Positions 7,119 through 15,431 of a stretch of 16,764 bases of DNA are shown here, piece after piece. Position 1 is the stretch's first letter. Every line of letters begins with the position of its first letter. The stretch is from an uncultured beta proteobacterium. Its GTDB lineage: Bacteria; Pseudomonadota; Gammaproteobacteria; Burkholderiales; Burkholderiaceae_C. The translations under genes were made by a program, and so were the position numbers. Location of the stretch: the NCBI GenBank assembly GCA_903920405.1, contig CAIXMC010000243.1:1-16764 (forward strand). The letters are read 5' to 3'. The notes under the pieces were generated by a model. That model was given only the letters and a program-made list of their open reading frames with translations, did no database searches and was not told the DNA's origin.

Positions 7119-8195
7119 TCAGTGTAATGATGCAGGACTGACGGCACCCGATGCTGCAACTGGCGCACTGGCTGCGACCATGAGTTGGTTCAAGTCTTTG
7201 ATATTTTTTGTCAATTCTGCAGCGCGGCGCGAAGACTGTGCCACTGCGTAGGACTCTGCCAGCTTGTCTTCACGTCCTGTTGCCTTGACCGAACCTCTGG
7301 AAAGGGTGAGCTTGTCAGGAGCTGGAACAGACGGTTTTTTCTCAGCCACGGCAATACTGACTTTGCCGCCGAGTTGTCGTGTGGGCAACGTCGTTGGTGT
7401 ACTGGGAGCATTTTGTGCCAGTTTTTGGCGATAGGCTGCAAACTCACTGTTTTGCGCCATGACAATTTGTGTGGCTTCGTTAGGGGCAGTATCGAGGGCC
7501 TTTGCCTCGGAGGGCAAGGACAGCACGGCACCCGCCTTGATGCGATTCACGTTGTTGGCGACGAAAGCAGCGGGATTGGATCGCACCATGGCCACTAACA
7601 TCTGATCCAAAGTCACGCCAGGTAACTTGGCATTAACAGCAATATTCCCTGCAGTATCGCCACGTTTCACTGTCACCGTGTCTGGCCTGGGGAGTACCCG
7701 TTTTTGCTGCGTTGCGTGAGAACGCGACACACCAGATGTGCCCATTTGGACAGACTCTGTTTCAACTGGTTTGGTGGGACGAAGATTGGGCGGGTCAAAC
7801 AGCATGGTGTAGTCACGCACTATTTTTCCCGAGTTCCAATTGACCTCCAAAATCAAATCAACAAAAGGCTCATTCACGGGATTGGCACTATTCAAGTGCA
7901 GATAAACGCGGCCATCAACGCTCATCTGCACGGCGACCCGTAGCCCTATCAACATCGCGTTGTAATCAAGTCCCGCCGTTTGAAAGGCATCCGGCCCTGC
8001 CACCTGAGCCTTCAGGGAAGATGCTTCTTCACGACTGATGCTGGTGACCTCAATTTCAGCTCGCAAAGGCTCTCCCAGGGCAGAGTGAACTGCCAGCCGC
8101 CCCAAAGACAATGCTAAAGCATCGCCAGCCCACAACGCAGAGAACGATGCCAACGCGGCAGCGACAACTTGCCATCGATATGTTTTAGCAGTCAA
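7119..8195 (-). CDS. fimV: FimV N-terminal half: secreted LysM protein
   Basis: The 358-residue product opens with a signal peptide (charged start, hydrophobic 9-24, probable cleavage after ALA at 28). The FimV N-terminal signature LGRLAVHSALGEPLRAEIEV and VYLHLNSANPVNEPFVDLILEV follow, then a LysM domain at about 173-228 (VKRGDTAGNIA to GAVLSLPS) that should bind peptidoglycan. A linker rich in Ala, Ser and Lys leads to the stop. The start is TTG at 8193-8195: it is the only start after an in-frame TGA, and GGAG lies about 8 nt upstream. Alone, this half would be a soluble periplasmic LysM protein without membrane anchor. Confidence 0.85.
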   Translation of the reverse strand: MTAKTYRWQVVAAALASFSALWAGDALALSLGRLAVHSALGEPLRAEIEVTSISREEASSLKAQVAGPDAFQTAGLDYNAMLIGLRVAVQMSVDGRVYLHLNSANPVNEPFVDLILEVNWNSGKIVRDYTMLFDPPNLRPTKPVETESVQMGTSGVSRSHATQQKRVLPRPDTVTVKRGDTAGNIAVNAKLPGVTLDQMLVAMVRSNPAAFVANNVNRIKAGAVLSLPSEAKALDTAPNEATQIVMAQNSEFAAYRQKLAQNAPSTPTTLPTRQLGGKVSIAVAEKKPSVPAPDKLTLSRGSVKATGREDKLAESYAVAQSSRRAAELTKNIKDLNQLMVAASAPVAASGAVSPASLH

Positions 8196-8366
8196 TTTAT
8201 GAACTCCGATGTTTCAGCGAGCAAAAAAATAACAACCACAGCACTCATGTTATGGCTATTGCAAACGAAGAGCTGTACCAACGCAACTCAATGGATAGAC
8301 ATTCTAGGGGTTCAATCAACCCGTGACGACTGAGATCATGACTCAACAGACATTCAAATGGCAGAC
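8196..8366. other. Intergenic region upstream of fimV
   Basis: This 171-bp gap is the largest inside the leuC-to-accD run. It contains a small hairpin (8308-8322, GGGTT, loop of 5, AACCC) after asd without a T-run. A weak promoter-like pair for fimV is TTGCGT (8286-8281) and TGCAAT (8263-8258) with 17-nt spacing. Neither is strong. They suggest that fimV and the genes below it could have their own transcript. The fimV Shine-Dalgarno GGAG is close to the TTG start. Confidence 0.3.
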
Positions 8367-9536
8367 CTATGACGCAGCCAGCAAAATTCTCAACATGCGA
8401 CGCAGGGGTTCGGCAGCTCCCCACAGCAGTTGATCCCCAATGGTAAACGCACCCACATAGTCCGGCCCCATGGCGAGCTTGCGCACACGCCCAATCGGGA
8501 TGTTCAAAGTGCCTGTCACAGCCACCGGCGTTAAATGTTCAAGCGTGGCTTCTTTGGTGTTGGGGATAAGTTTGACCCATTCATTGTCAGCGGTAATCAA
8601 GGCTTCAATGTCGGCAAGGTGAACAAAATTTTTCAATTTAATGGTCAATGCCTGACTGTGGCAGCGCATGGATCCGACGCGCACACAATAACTATCGACC
8701 GTCGTTGGCCAACTACCGTAGGCATGTCCACGCTCCAAAATCTTGTTGGTTTCAGCCATGCCTTTCCATTCTTCGCGGGAGAGTCCCCAATTTTCTTCAC
8801 CTGCCTGCTTGCCAACACCTAAATCTTTGTCAATCCAGGGAATAAGAGAGCCTGCGAGCGGCACACCTCCAAAATGGGTCATTTCAGCCGCGCTCAGGGA
8901 ACGTTGCTTGGCAATGATTTTGCGATCAATCTCAAGAATGGAGGATGTGGGGTCTTCAAGCAATGATTTAACTTCGGCATGAAGCGTACCAAACTGGGTG
9001 AGCAGTTCCCGAATGTGTTGGGCACCACCTCCGCTGGCGGCTTGGTAAGTATGGGTGGATATCCATGCCACCAAACCGGCTTTGTAAAGCGACTTCACCG
9101 CCATGAGCATACAACTCACGGTGCAGTTACCGCCAACCCAGGTGTTGCCACCTTTGACCCATGCGTTTTGAATGGCGGGCAGATTGACCGGATCAAGAAT
9201 AATGATGGCATCATCATTCATGCGCAGGGTAGAGGCAGCATCAATCCAGTGTCCCGTCCAGCCAGAAGAACGCAATTTTGAAAAAATGTCCGATGTGTAG
9301 TCACCGCCTTGCGTACTGATGATGATGTCGCATTTTTTCAAGGCTTCAATGTCAAATGCATCTTTGAGCAGGGTTTCGCTTTTTGCCAATGCAGGTGCTG
9401 TGCTGCCTGCACTGGAGGTTGAAAAAAACACCGGTTCAATCAAATCAAAATCGCCCTCGGCTTGCATACGATCCATCAACACCGAGCCTACCATGCCGCG
9501 CCAGCCTACCAAACCTACTACGTTACCTGTTTTCAT
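8367..9536 (-). CDS. asd: Aspartate-semialdehyde dehydrogenase
   Basis: Asd reduces beta-aspartyl phosphate to L-aspartate 4-semialdehyde with NADPH, feeding lysine, diaminopimelate, methionine and threonine synthesis. The NADP-binding start is VGLVGWRGMVGSVLM, as in the E. coli-type enzyme. The catalytic cysteine is Cys138 in VGGNCTVSCM, and the substrate-binding and acid/base segments are HTYQAASGGGAQ and RVGSMRCHSQALTIK. The C-terminus QLLWGAAEPLRRMLRIL is highly characteristic. Length is 389 residues, a little over the usual 367-375. AAGGAAA lies 5 nt before the ATG. It follows leuB by 30 nt and is probably co-transcribed with the leu genes. Confidence 0.97.
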   Translation of the reverse strand: MKTGNVVGLVGWRGMVGSVLMDRMQAEGDFDLIEPVFFSTSSAGSTAPALAKSETLLKDAFDIEALKKCDIIISTQGGDYTSDIFSKLRSSGWTGHWIDAASTLRMNDDAIIILDPVNLPAIQNAWVKGGNTWVGGNCTVSCMLMAVKSLYKAGLVAWISTHTYQAASGGGAQHIRELLTQFGTLHAEVKSLLEDPTSSILEIDRKIIAKQRSLSAAEMTHFGGVPLAGSLIPWIDKDLGVGKQAGEENWGLSREEWKGMAETNKILERGHAYGSWPTTVDSYCVRVGSMRCHSQALTIKLKNFVHLADIEALITADNEWVKLIPNTKEATLEHLTPVAVTGTLNIPIGRVRKLAMGPDYVGAFTIGDQLLWGAAEPLRRMLRILLAAS

Positions 9537-9566
9537 TGCTATTTCCTTTTAATTTTGTTTCAAACT

Positions 9567-10649
9567 TCAGAGACATTTAACCACTGCGGATCCCATCTCG
9601 ACCGTGCTGACACACATTGTGCCAGCGCTGTAAATATCTGCTGTACGCAGGCCTTGGGCCAACACTTTTTTTACTGCCACTTCAATGCGCTGTGCTGCCT
9701 CTGGTTGATTCAAACTGAAACGCAACATCATGGCCGCACTCAAAATGGTAGCAAGAGGGTTGGCGATGCCTTTGCCGGCAATGTCTGGGGCGCTGCCGTG
9801 ACTGGGTTCAAAAAGCCCCTGGCCTTGCGCGTTGATAGAGGCTGAAGGCAACATGCCAATCGATCCTGTCAACATGGAAGCTTCGTCGCTCAAAATATCG
9901 CCAAACAGGTTGCCCGTCACGATCACATCAAACTGTTTGGGCTGACGCACCAGTTGCATGGCTGCATTATCAACATAGAGATGATCAAGTGCAATGTCGG
10001 GATAGTGTGTGCCAATTTCTTCAACCACGTCCCTCCAAAGTTGAGAAGTCTCAAGCACATTGGCTTTATCCACACTGGTAACGCGCCCAATTGAACCAGC
10101 AGCCTTGCGTTTTTGGGCTGCGCCAAAGGCCACATGGGCAATGCGCTCAATTTCCGGGCGGCTGTAGCGCATGGTGTCGTAGGCCTCTTCGGTGCCAGGA
10201 AAATGCCCATCGGTTGAAACGCGGCGACCCCGCGGTTGACCAAAATAAACGTCACCGGTAAGCTCACGGATGATCAGAATATCAAGTCCTGCAATTAAAT
10301 CAGGTTTCAAACTTGAAGCGCCAACAAGCTCCTCAAAACACAAGGCAGGGCGGAAATTGGCAAATAGCCCGAGGTTTTTTCGCAGCCCCAAAATGGCCTG
10401 CTCTGGCCGCAATGGGCGTTCAAGGGTGTCGTATTTCCAGTCGCCTACAGCACCAAACAATACGGCGTCAGCCTCTTTGGCCAGCTTCAAGGTGAACTCT
10501 GGCAGAGGATGCCCCAGAGCTTCATAAGCGACACCGCCCACCAAAGCGGTTTCCATTTCAAAGCGACAGTCAAGGGCATTGAGAACCTTGACGGCCTCGG
10601 CCACAATCTCAACACCAATACCGTCACCGGGTAGAACTGCAATTTTCAT
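9567..10649 (-). CDS. leuB: 3-isopropylmalate dehydrogenase
   Basis: LeuB oxidatively decarboxylates 3-isopropylmalate to 4-methyl-2-oxopentanoate with NAD, the third step of the leucine branch. The 360-residue protein starts [12 protein letters not shown] and carries ELTGDVYFG, the catalytic Tyr162 (DTMRYSRPE), Lys195 (SVDKANVLE), Asp227 ([10 protein letters not shown]) and the Mg-binding Asp251 and Asp255 (GDILSDEAS). The NAD loop is [18 protein letters not shown]. No clear Shine-Dalgarno sequence precedes the ATG. The gap to leuD is 34 bp of AT-rich DNA. Length and active site are complete. Confidence 0.98.
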   Translation of the reverse strand: MKIAVLPGDGIGVEIVAEAVKVLNALDCRFEMETALVGGVAYEALGHPLPEFTLKLAKEADAVLFGAVGDWKYDTLERPLRPEQAILGLRKNLGLFANFRPALCFEELVGASSLKPDLIAGLDILIIRELTGDVYFGQPRGRRVSTDGHFPGTEEAYDTMRYSRPEIERIAHVAFGAAQKRKAAGSIGRVTSVDKANVLETSQLWRDVVEEIGTHYPDIALDHLYVDNAAMQLVRQPKQFDVIVTGNLFGDILSDEASMLTGSIGMLPSASINAQGQGLFEPSHGSAPDIAGKGIANPLATILSAAMMLRFSLNQPEAAQRIEVAVKKVLAQGLRTADIYSAGTMCVSTVEMGSAVVKCL

Positions 10650-10683
10650 CTGAGTATTATCTTGCTATTGTAAATATAGCTAT

Positions 10684-11334
10684 CTACACAGTCAGCGTAT
10701 GGGCTAACCAGGGTTTTTGTTCCAAACGTTGTGTTTCAAAAGCTCGTATTTTGTCAGCATGACGCAACGTCAAACCAATGTCATCGAGGCCATTGAGCAA
10801 ACAGTACTTGCGAAAGGCTTGCACTTCAAAAGGCAGCTCATCGCCGTTGGGTTTGCCAATCACTTGGCGTTCAAGATCGATGGCAAGTGTGTAGCCTGGA
10901 ACCGCTGCGACTTCGTCAAACAGTTGGGATACACGCGTTTCGTTCAGCACAATGGGCAACAGGCCATTTTTAAAACAGTTGTTGAAAAAAATGTCAGCGT
11001 AACTGGGGGCAATGATGGCACGAATGCCGTATTGATCCAATGCCCAAGGCGCATGTTCTCGTGATGAACCGCAACCAAAATTGTGGCGCGCCAGCAAAAT
11101 GGATGCCCCCTGATAGCGTGGAAGATTGAGTACAAAATCAGGGTTGGGTTGGCGGCTGGCTGCATCTTGACCAGGGTAGCCGGCATCTAAATAACGCCAC
11201 GCATCAAATAAATTTGACCCAAAGCCGGTTTTATGGATGGACTTGAGAAACTGCTTTGGAATAATAGCATCGGTATCGACGTTATCGCGGTCAAGCGGCA
11301 CTACCACACCTGTGTGACTGTTAAATTTTTGCAT
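10684..11334 (-). CDS. leuD: 3-isopropylmalate dehydratase small subunit
   Basis: LeuD forms isopropylmalate isomerase with LeuC, converting 2- to 3-isopropylmalate. The 216-residue protein begins [20 protein letters not shown], the standard N-terminus. The swivelling-domain motif [14 protein letters not shown] follows, and then [20 protein letters not shown]. The frame is open a further 47 codons upstream into leuC, but that stretch is the antisense-phase shadow of LeuC and not LeuD-like, so I chose the ATG at 11332-11334. It overlaps the leuC 3' end by 14 nt, implying coupled translation. The Shine-Dalgarno sequence is weak. Many Burkholderiales have a small entericidin gene between leuC and leuD. 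The overlap shows it is absent here. Confidence 0.97.
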   Translation of the reverse strand: MQKFNSHTGVVVPLDRDNVDTDAIIPKQFLKSIHKTGFGSNLFDAWRYLDAGYPGQDAASRQPNPDFVLNLPRYQGASILLARHNFGCGSSREHAPWALDQYGIRAIIAPSYADIFFNNCFKNGLLPIVLNETRVSQLFDEVAAVPGYTLAIDLERQVIGKPNGDELPFEVQAFRKYCLLNGLDDIGLTLRHADKIRAFETQRLEQKPWLAHTLTV

Positions 11335-12760
11335 CTTGGATAATTTTTCTGACATCAACAAAATGACCATGAATGGCAGCCGCAGCAGCCATGGCGGGGC
11401 TAACAAGGTGGGTACGCCCACCAGCCCCCTGGCGACCCTCAAAATTGCGATTGCTGGTGGAAGCACAACGCTCACCCGGCTCTAGCCGGTCAGCATTCAT
11501 GGCCAGGCACATGGAGCAACCTGGCTCACGCCATTCAAAACCTGCTGAGAGAAAAACCGTGTGCAAACCCTCGCGTTCAGCCTGCTCCTTGACCAACCCC
11601 GAGCCTGGCACCACCATGGCTAATCTGACGTTGGGGGCAATTTTGGCACCTGAGCGTTTGACGATGGCGGCAGCTTCGCGCAAATCTTCAATGCGACTGT
11701 TGGTACAGGACCCGATGAAAACCTTATCCAGAGACAGTGCATTGATCGCTTGACCGGGTTCAAGTGCCATGTAGGTAAGCGCGCGCTCCATGGCTGCACG
11801 TTTGTTGGCATCTTTTTCCTGTTGGGGGTCTGGCACGCGGTCATTCACACCCAACACCATCTCAGGGGATGTACCCCAGGTCACTTGCGGAACAATTTGA
11901 GTTGCATCAAGTTCAACGACGGCATCAAAATGGGCTGCAGCGTCAGAATGCAGCGTATTCCAGTAAGCCACGGCCTGATCCCATTCCACATTCTCACCGG
12001 GGGCGAGCGGACGACCTTTGATGTACTGGATGGTTTTCTCATCAACCGCCACCAATCCTGCACGCGCACCCGCCTCAATGGCCATGTTGCACAGAGTCAT
12101 TCGCCCTTCCATGCTGAGCGATCGAATAGCAGAACCTGCAAATTCCAGGGTGTAACCTGTGCCACCCGCCGTGCCGATTTTGCCAATAATGGCCAAAATA
12201 ATGTCTTTGCCACCACATCCCACCGGCAGTGAGCCTTTGACGGTGATCAGCATATTTTTGGCTTTTTTGGCAAGCAATGTTTGCGTGGCAAAAACGTGCT
12301 CTACCTCGCTAGTGCCAATGCCGTGCGCGAGCGCAGCAAAAGCGCCATGGGTGGAGGTGTGAGAGTCGCCACACACCACCGTCATGCCAGGCAGTATGGC
12401 CCCGTTTTCAGGGCCAATCACATGCACAATACCTTGGCGCTTTGACATGAATGGAAAGTATGCAGCAGCACCACACTCTCGAATGTTGGCATCAAGCGTG
12501 AGGATTTGCTCTTTGCTGGTGGGGTCTTCAATACCGTCATAGCCCAGTTCCCAACCCGTGGTAGGCGTGTTGTGGTCTGCAGTGGCCACGATAGAGCTGA
12601 TGCGCCATATCTTGCGACCGGCTCGCCGAATGCCTTCAAAAGCCTGCGGACTGGTCACCTCATGCACCAAATGGCGGTCAATGTAAAGAAGCGCAGTGCC
12701 GTCTTCTTCGGTGTGGATGAGATGATCATCCCAAAGTTTGTCGTAGAGGGTTCTTCCCAT
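11321..12760 (-). CDS. leuC: 3-isopropylmalate dehydratase large subunit
   Basis: LeuC is the aconitase-family catalytic subunit with a [4Fe-4S] cluster. The 479-residue protein starts [15 protein letters not shown]. The cluster ligands are Cys352 (GSCTNSR), Cys415 and Cys418 (GCSMCLAMN). Other landmarks are [27 protein letters not shown] and [27 protein letters not shown] lies 5 nt before the ATG at 12758-12760. An open extension to 12844 has no family similarity and was rejected. It is the first gene of the leu-asd run and should follow a promoter in the 311-bp gap upstream. A hexamer TAGAAT at 12790-12785 is a possible -10 box, but no good -35 accompanies it. Confidence 0.98.
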   Translation of the reverse strand: MGRTLYDKLWDDHLIHTEEDGTALLYIDRHLVHEVTSPQAFEGIRRAGRKIWRISSIVATADHNTPTTGWELGYDGIEDPTSKEQILTLDANIRECGAAAYFPFMSKRQGIVHVIGPENGAILPGMTVVCGDSHTSTHGAFAALAHGIGTSEVEHVFATQTLLAKKAKNMLITVKGSLPVGCGGKDIILAIIGKIGTAGGTGYTLEFAGSAIRSLSMEGRMTLCNMAIEAGARAGLVAVDEKTIQYIKGRPLAPGENVEWDQAVAYWNTLHSDAAAHFDAVVELDATQIVPQVTWGTSPEMVLGVNDRVPDPQQEKDANKRAAMERALTYMALEPGQAINALSLDKVFIGSCTNSRIEDLREAAAIVKRSGAKIAPNVRLAMVVPGSGLVKEQAEREGLHTVFLSAGFEWREPGCSMCLAMNADRLEPGERCASTSNRNFEGRQGAGGRTHLVSPAMAAAAAIHGHFVDVRKIIQDAKI

Positions 12761-13071
12761 GGTGTTTCCTTGGCAATGTGAAGATTCTAAATGGCAGATA
12801 CTGCGTGTTCGCTGGAACGACTTGTGATGTGTGCTATTCGCCACTCTCAGCAGCTTGACGCAAAGCCAGAGTTGGAGCTTTCTTCGTTTATTTCTTCATC
12901 CAGAAATATCGGTGACGCACTTCTGGTTTTTGTCGCCATGAAGCTACAACTGTACCGGCGACCCACCAGTGGGCATGATCTGCGTTGATCCAGAAAGAAA
13001 AGTATTTCACAATCCAACGCCCGCCCGTGCAGCCATCGGGCGGGTGTTAATGCGAATCAGGTGTCACGCCA
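12761..13071. other. Intergenic region between gltA and leuC
   Basis: The 311 bp contain the gltA-side hairpin (13016-13048) and must hold the leuC promoter, though I cannot fix its position. A minus-strand GTG-started frame at 12888-13010 gives a 40-residue Trp/His-rich peptide beginning MKYFSFWINADHAHWW. It lacks a Shine-Dalgarno sequence and starts against the hairpin. A second minus-strand frame just downstream gives a 30-residue peptide beginning MATKTRSASPIF. Neither is recognised, and they overlap each other, so both may be chance. I see no leucine-rich leader peptide with its own start and stop. Confidence 0.35.
13016..13048 (-). terminator. GC-rich hairpin after gltA
   Basis: A 12-bp stem with one G-T pair (AACGCCCGCCCG against CGGGCGGGTGTT) encloses a 9-nt loop, starting 23 nt beyond the gltA stop. 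It is the most stable hairpin in the window. It separates the TCA block from the leu genes, so termination is its likely role. No T-run follows on either strand, so it may act with Rho or as a transcript-end stabiliser. Confidence 0.6.
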
Positions 13072-14379
13072 TCAACGCTGTTCAATCGGCTTGACGTTGC
13101 GCGCAACAGACCCTGTGAACAACTGGCGAGGACGACCAATTTTGTATTCAGGATCACCAATCATTTCATTCAATTGGGCTACCCAACCCACGGTGCGGGC
13201 CAGCGCGAAGATGCCGGTAAATAAATTGACAGGAACGCCGATGGCACGCTGCACAATGCCTGAATAAAAATCAACGTTGGGGTACAACTTTCGCTGCACA
13301 AAATAATCGTCTTCCAGTGCAATTTGTTCAAGCTGTTTGGCCAGCTTGAACAACGGATCATTCTCCAGACCCAGTTCAGAGAGCACTTCATTGCAGGTGT
13401 CTTGCATGAGTTTGGCACGGGGATCATAATTTTTATAAACACGGTGTCCAAAACCCATGAGCTTGATGCCGGAACTTTTGTCTTTGACCTGGTCAATGAA
13501 TTGACCTACCTTGGCAATGCCGCCCTGGCGTTGAATATCTTCGAGCATGTTCAGGCAGGCTTCGTTGGCCCCCCCATGCGCAGGCCCCCACAGGCACGCC
13601 ACACCCGCGGCTATTGCAGCAAAAGGGTTGGTGCCAGAAGAACCACACAAACGAACCGTCGAGGTTGAAGCGTTTTGCTCATGATCGGCATGAAGGATGA
13701 AAATGCGGTCCAAAGCACGTTCAAGCACAGGATTGACCCGGTAGTCTTCAGAGGGAATGGCAAACATCATCCGCAGAAAATTACCGGCGTAACTAAGCTC
13801 ACTGCGCGGATACACATAAGGCTCGCCCACACCGTATTTGTAAGCCATGGCCACCAGGGTGGGCATTTGTGCAATCAATCGAACCGCAGCAATTTCTCGG
13901 TGCTCGGGGTTGCTGATATCGGTGCTGTCATGGTAAAAGGCTGACAAAGCACCCACCAAGCCCGTTAAAACGGCCATGGGATGTGCGTCCCGACGGAACC
14001 CACGCAAGAAAAATTGCATCTGCTCATGCACCATGGTGTGGCTGATGATAATCTTATGAAAATCTTGCCGTTCTTTGAGATTTGGCAAATCCCCTTTCAG
14101 CAAAAGATAGCAGGTGTCAAGGTAGTCGCATTGCGTGGCCAATTGTTCAATGGGGTAGCCACGATAAAGCAACTCCCCTTTGTCGCCATCAATGTAAGTG
14201 ATGGCAGATTGACAAGATGCAGTTGATAAAAAACCGGGGTCGTAAGTAAACATGCCGGTTTGGCCGTAGAGCTTTCGAATATCAATGACATCCGGTCCCA
14301 TATGGCCGTGATAAACGGGCAAATCAACACTTGTGCCATTGCTGAATGACAGTGTGGCCTTATTTTCAGCGATTCTCAT
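13072..14379 (-). CDS. gltA: Citrate synthase
   Basis: GltA condenses oxaloacetate and acetyl-CoA to citrate, the entry step of the TCA cycle. The 435-residue protein is of the long, hexameric type that NADH typically inhibits in Gram-negative bacteria. The catalytic residues are His268 ([10 protein letters not shown]), His312 ([12 protein letters not shown]) and Asp370 (NVDFYSGIV), with [14 protein letters not shown] upstream. The ATG overlaps the sdhE stop in ATGA (14376-14379), and AAAGG lies 5 nt upstream. It closes the sdh-gltA block and is followed by a strong hairpin. Length and motifs are intact. Confidence 0.98.
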   Translation of the reverse strand: MRIAENKATLSFSNGTSVDLPVYHGHMGPDVIDIRKLYGQTGMFTYDPGFLSTASCQSAITYIDGDKGELLYRGYPIEQLATQCDYLDTCYLLLKGDLPNLKERQDFHKIIISHTMVHEQMQFFLRGFRRDAHPMAVLTGLVGALSAFYHDSTDISNPEHREIAAVRLIAQMPTLVAMAYKYGVGEPYVYPRSELSYAGNFLRMMFAIPSEDYRVNPVLERALDRIFILHADHEQNASTSTVRLCGSSGTNPFAAIAAGVACLWGPAHGGANEACLNMLEDIQRQGGIAKVGQFIDQVKDKSSGIKLMGFGHRVYKNYDPRAKLMQDTCNEVLSELGLENDPLFKLAKQLEQIALEDDYFVQRKLYPNVDFYSGIVQRAIGVPVNLFTGIFALARTVGWVAQLNEMIGDPEYKIGRPRQLFTGSVARNVKPIEQR

Positions 14380-14690
14380 AGAAGCCTTTCAGGTTTTTCT
14401 CTCAACATTTTTAATACTTCAACAACAGCAACATCTTGCACCAGTGCAGCATCAACCTGTGCCAGGTCTTTGCGACCCAAGTGAAGATCCAGCAGATCGC
14501 CATCGCTTAACGCCATCAAGTCACTTAAACCCTGCGCCTGCCTGACGGTCAGTGCAGCCGCATGTTTTTTGAAAAACCGATCAATCACAATGTCGTTTTC
14601 AAGCAGACCGCGACGACAACGCCACCTGAGTTTACTCATGGCGCGAACGTCAATCACATCGTCTTGGTTGATTGCAGCAACATCAGTCAT
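14376..14690 (-). CDS. sdhE: Succinate dehydrogenase assembly factor (FAD assembly factor SdhE)
   Basis: SdhE (formerly YgfY, DUF339) promotes covalent FAD attachment to SdhA. The small helical protein carries the family motif RGxxE (Arg27-Gly28, Glu31 in [11 protein letters not shown]), and the C-terminal half shows [20 protein letters not shown] chose the ATG at 14688-14690, 10 nt after the sdhB stop, giving 104 residues. A GTG at 14711 in frame would overlap sdhB and add seven residues without support. AGG sits about 9 nt before the ATG, a weak ribosome site, so coupling to sdhB is likely. The position between sdhB and gltA is typical of Burkholderiales. Confidence 0.93.
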   Translation of the reverse strand: MTDVAAINQDDVIDVRAMSKLRWRCRRGLLENDIVIDRFFKKHAAALTVRQAQGLSDLMALSDGDLLDLHLGRKDLAQVDAALVQDVAVVEVLKMLREKPERLL

Positions 14691-14700
14691 GGAGGGCTGC

Positions 14701-15405
14701 CTAAATGGCACGACGAACCATCAGTTCCTTGATTTTGCCAATGGCAGCCGTTGGGTTTAAGCTTTTGGGGCAAACATCTACGCAGTTCATGATGGTGGTA
14801 CACCTGAACAGGCGGTAAGGGTCTTCCAGATTGTCCAGACGATCAGAGGTGGCATCGTCACGGCTGTCAGCAATAAAGCGATAGGCTTGCAGCAGACCTG
14901 CCGGCCCCACAAATTTGTCAGGATTCCACCAATACACAGGGCAACTGGTTGTGCAGCTTGCACACAAAATGCACTCGTACAAACCATTCAATTCTTCCCG
15001 CTCTTCAGGGCTTTGCAGACGCTCTTTTTCTGGCGGACGTGTGTCATTGATCAAATAAGGTTTGATAGAGTGATACTGTTTGAAAAACAGAGTCATATCT
15101 ACAATCAAATCGCGCACCACCGGCAGACCTGGCAGGGGCTTGAGTACCACAGTCTCAGGCAACGTGCGCATATTGACCAGACAAGCCAGACCATTTTTTC
15201 CGTTGATATTCATGGCGTCAGAACCACAAACTCCCTCACGGCACGAACGACGGTAGGACAGTGTGGGGTCCATGGCCTTGATTTTGACCAGAACGTCAAG
15301 CAGCATGCGCTCTGAGCCATCAAGTTCAATCTCAATCTTTTGCATGTAAGGCTTGGCATCGGTATCGGGGTTGTAGCGGTAAATTTGAAAAGTACGTTTA
15401 GACAT
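14701..15405 (-). CDS. sdhB: Succinate dehydrogenase iron-sulfur subunit
   Basis: SdhB passes electrons from the FAD of SdhA to quinone through three Fe-S clusters. The [2Fe-2S] ligands are Cys55, Cys60, Asp63 and Cys75, with aspartate in the fourth place as in E. coli. The second domain has Cys145, Cys148, Cys151 and Cys155 (CILCASCTTSCP), then Cys202, Cys208 and Cys212 (CTTIMNCVDVCPKSLNP), which share the [4Fe-4S] and [3Fe-4S] clusters. Length is 234 residues, normal. GGAG lies 8 nt before the ATG. It follows sdhA by 26 nt. The protein works at the cytoplasmic face of the inner membrane. Confidence 0.98.
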   Translation of the reverse strand: MSKRTFQIYRYNPDTDAKPYMQKIEIELDGSERMLLDVLVKIKAMDPTLSYRRSCREGVCGSDAMNINGKNGLACLVNMRTLPETVVLKPLPGLPVVRDLIVDMTLFFKQYHSIKPYLINDTRPPEKERLQSPEEREELNGLYECILCASCTTSCPVYWWNPDKFVGPAGLLQAYRFIADSRDDATSDRLDNLEDPYRLFRCTTIMNCVDVCPKSLNPTAAIGKIKELMVRRAI

Positions 15406-15431
15406 TTATTTTTCTCCAGGACAAGGCAAGA

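Larger units (their letters stand above)
5778..8195 (-). pseudogene. fimV: fimV interrupted by one in-frame TGA (whole locus)
   Basis: Two open stretches, 7122-8195 and 5778-7118, are in the same frame and separated by only one stop, TGA at 7119-7121. Read through, they give a normal FimV of about 805 residues with signal peptide, LysM domain, Ser/Pro/Ala linker, one membrane helix and an acidic cytoplasmic part with the C-terminal FimV motif. FimV is an inner-membrane peptidoglycan-binding hub for type IV pilus assembly and polar organisation. The stop falls in the linker, between ASLH and LHLATPVV. No other stop or frameshift occurs in the following 446 codons, so any inactivation is recent. 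UGA is a working stop for trpA, trpB, truA, leuB and gltA here. The two halves are annotated separately below. Confidence 0.75.

Noticed and set aside
7119..7160. Selenocysteine insertion at the fimV TGA
   Set aside because: The downstream sequence offers only a 4-bp hairpin (GTGG, TAT, CCAC), not a bacterial SECIS. FimV linkers have no known selenoprotein forms.
11335..11475. Extended N-terminus of LeuD
   Set aside because: The extension overlaps leuC out of phase and gives Pro/Leu-rich residues unlike Leu[10 protein letters not shown] is the normal start.
12761..12844. Extended N-terminus of LeuC from a GTG at 12844
   Set aside because: The added 28 residues have no LeuC similarity, while the ATG at 12760 has AAGGAAA at ideal spacing and the standard [10 protein letters not shown] start.
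12842..12880. Leucine-rich leader peptide for leu attenuation
   Set aside because: The minus strand has several CTN codons ([12 protein letters not shown]), but they lack an upstream start and a stop of their own. No competing hairpin and T-run precede leuC.
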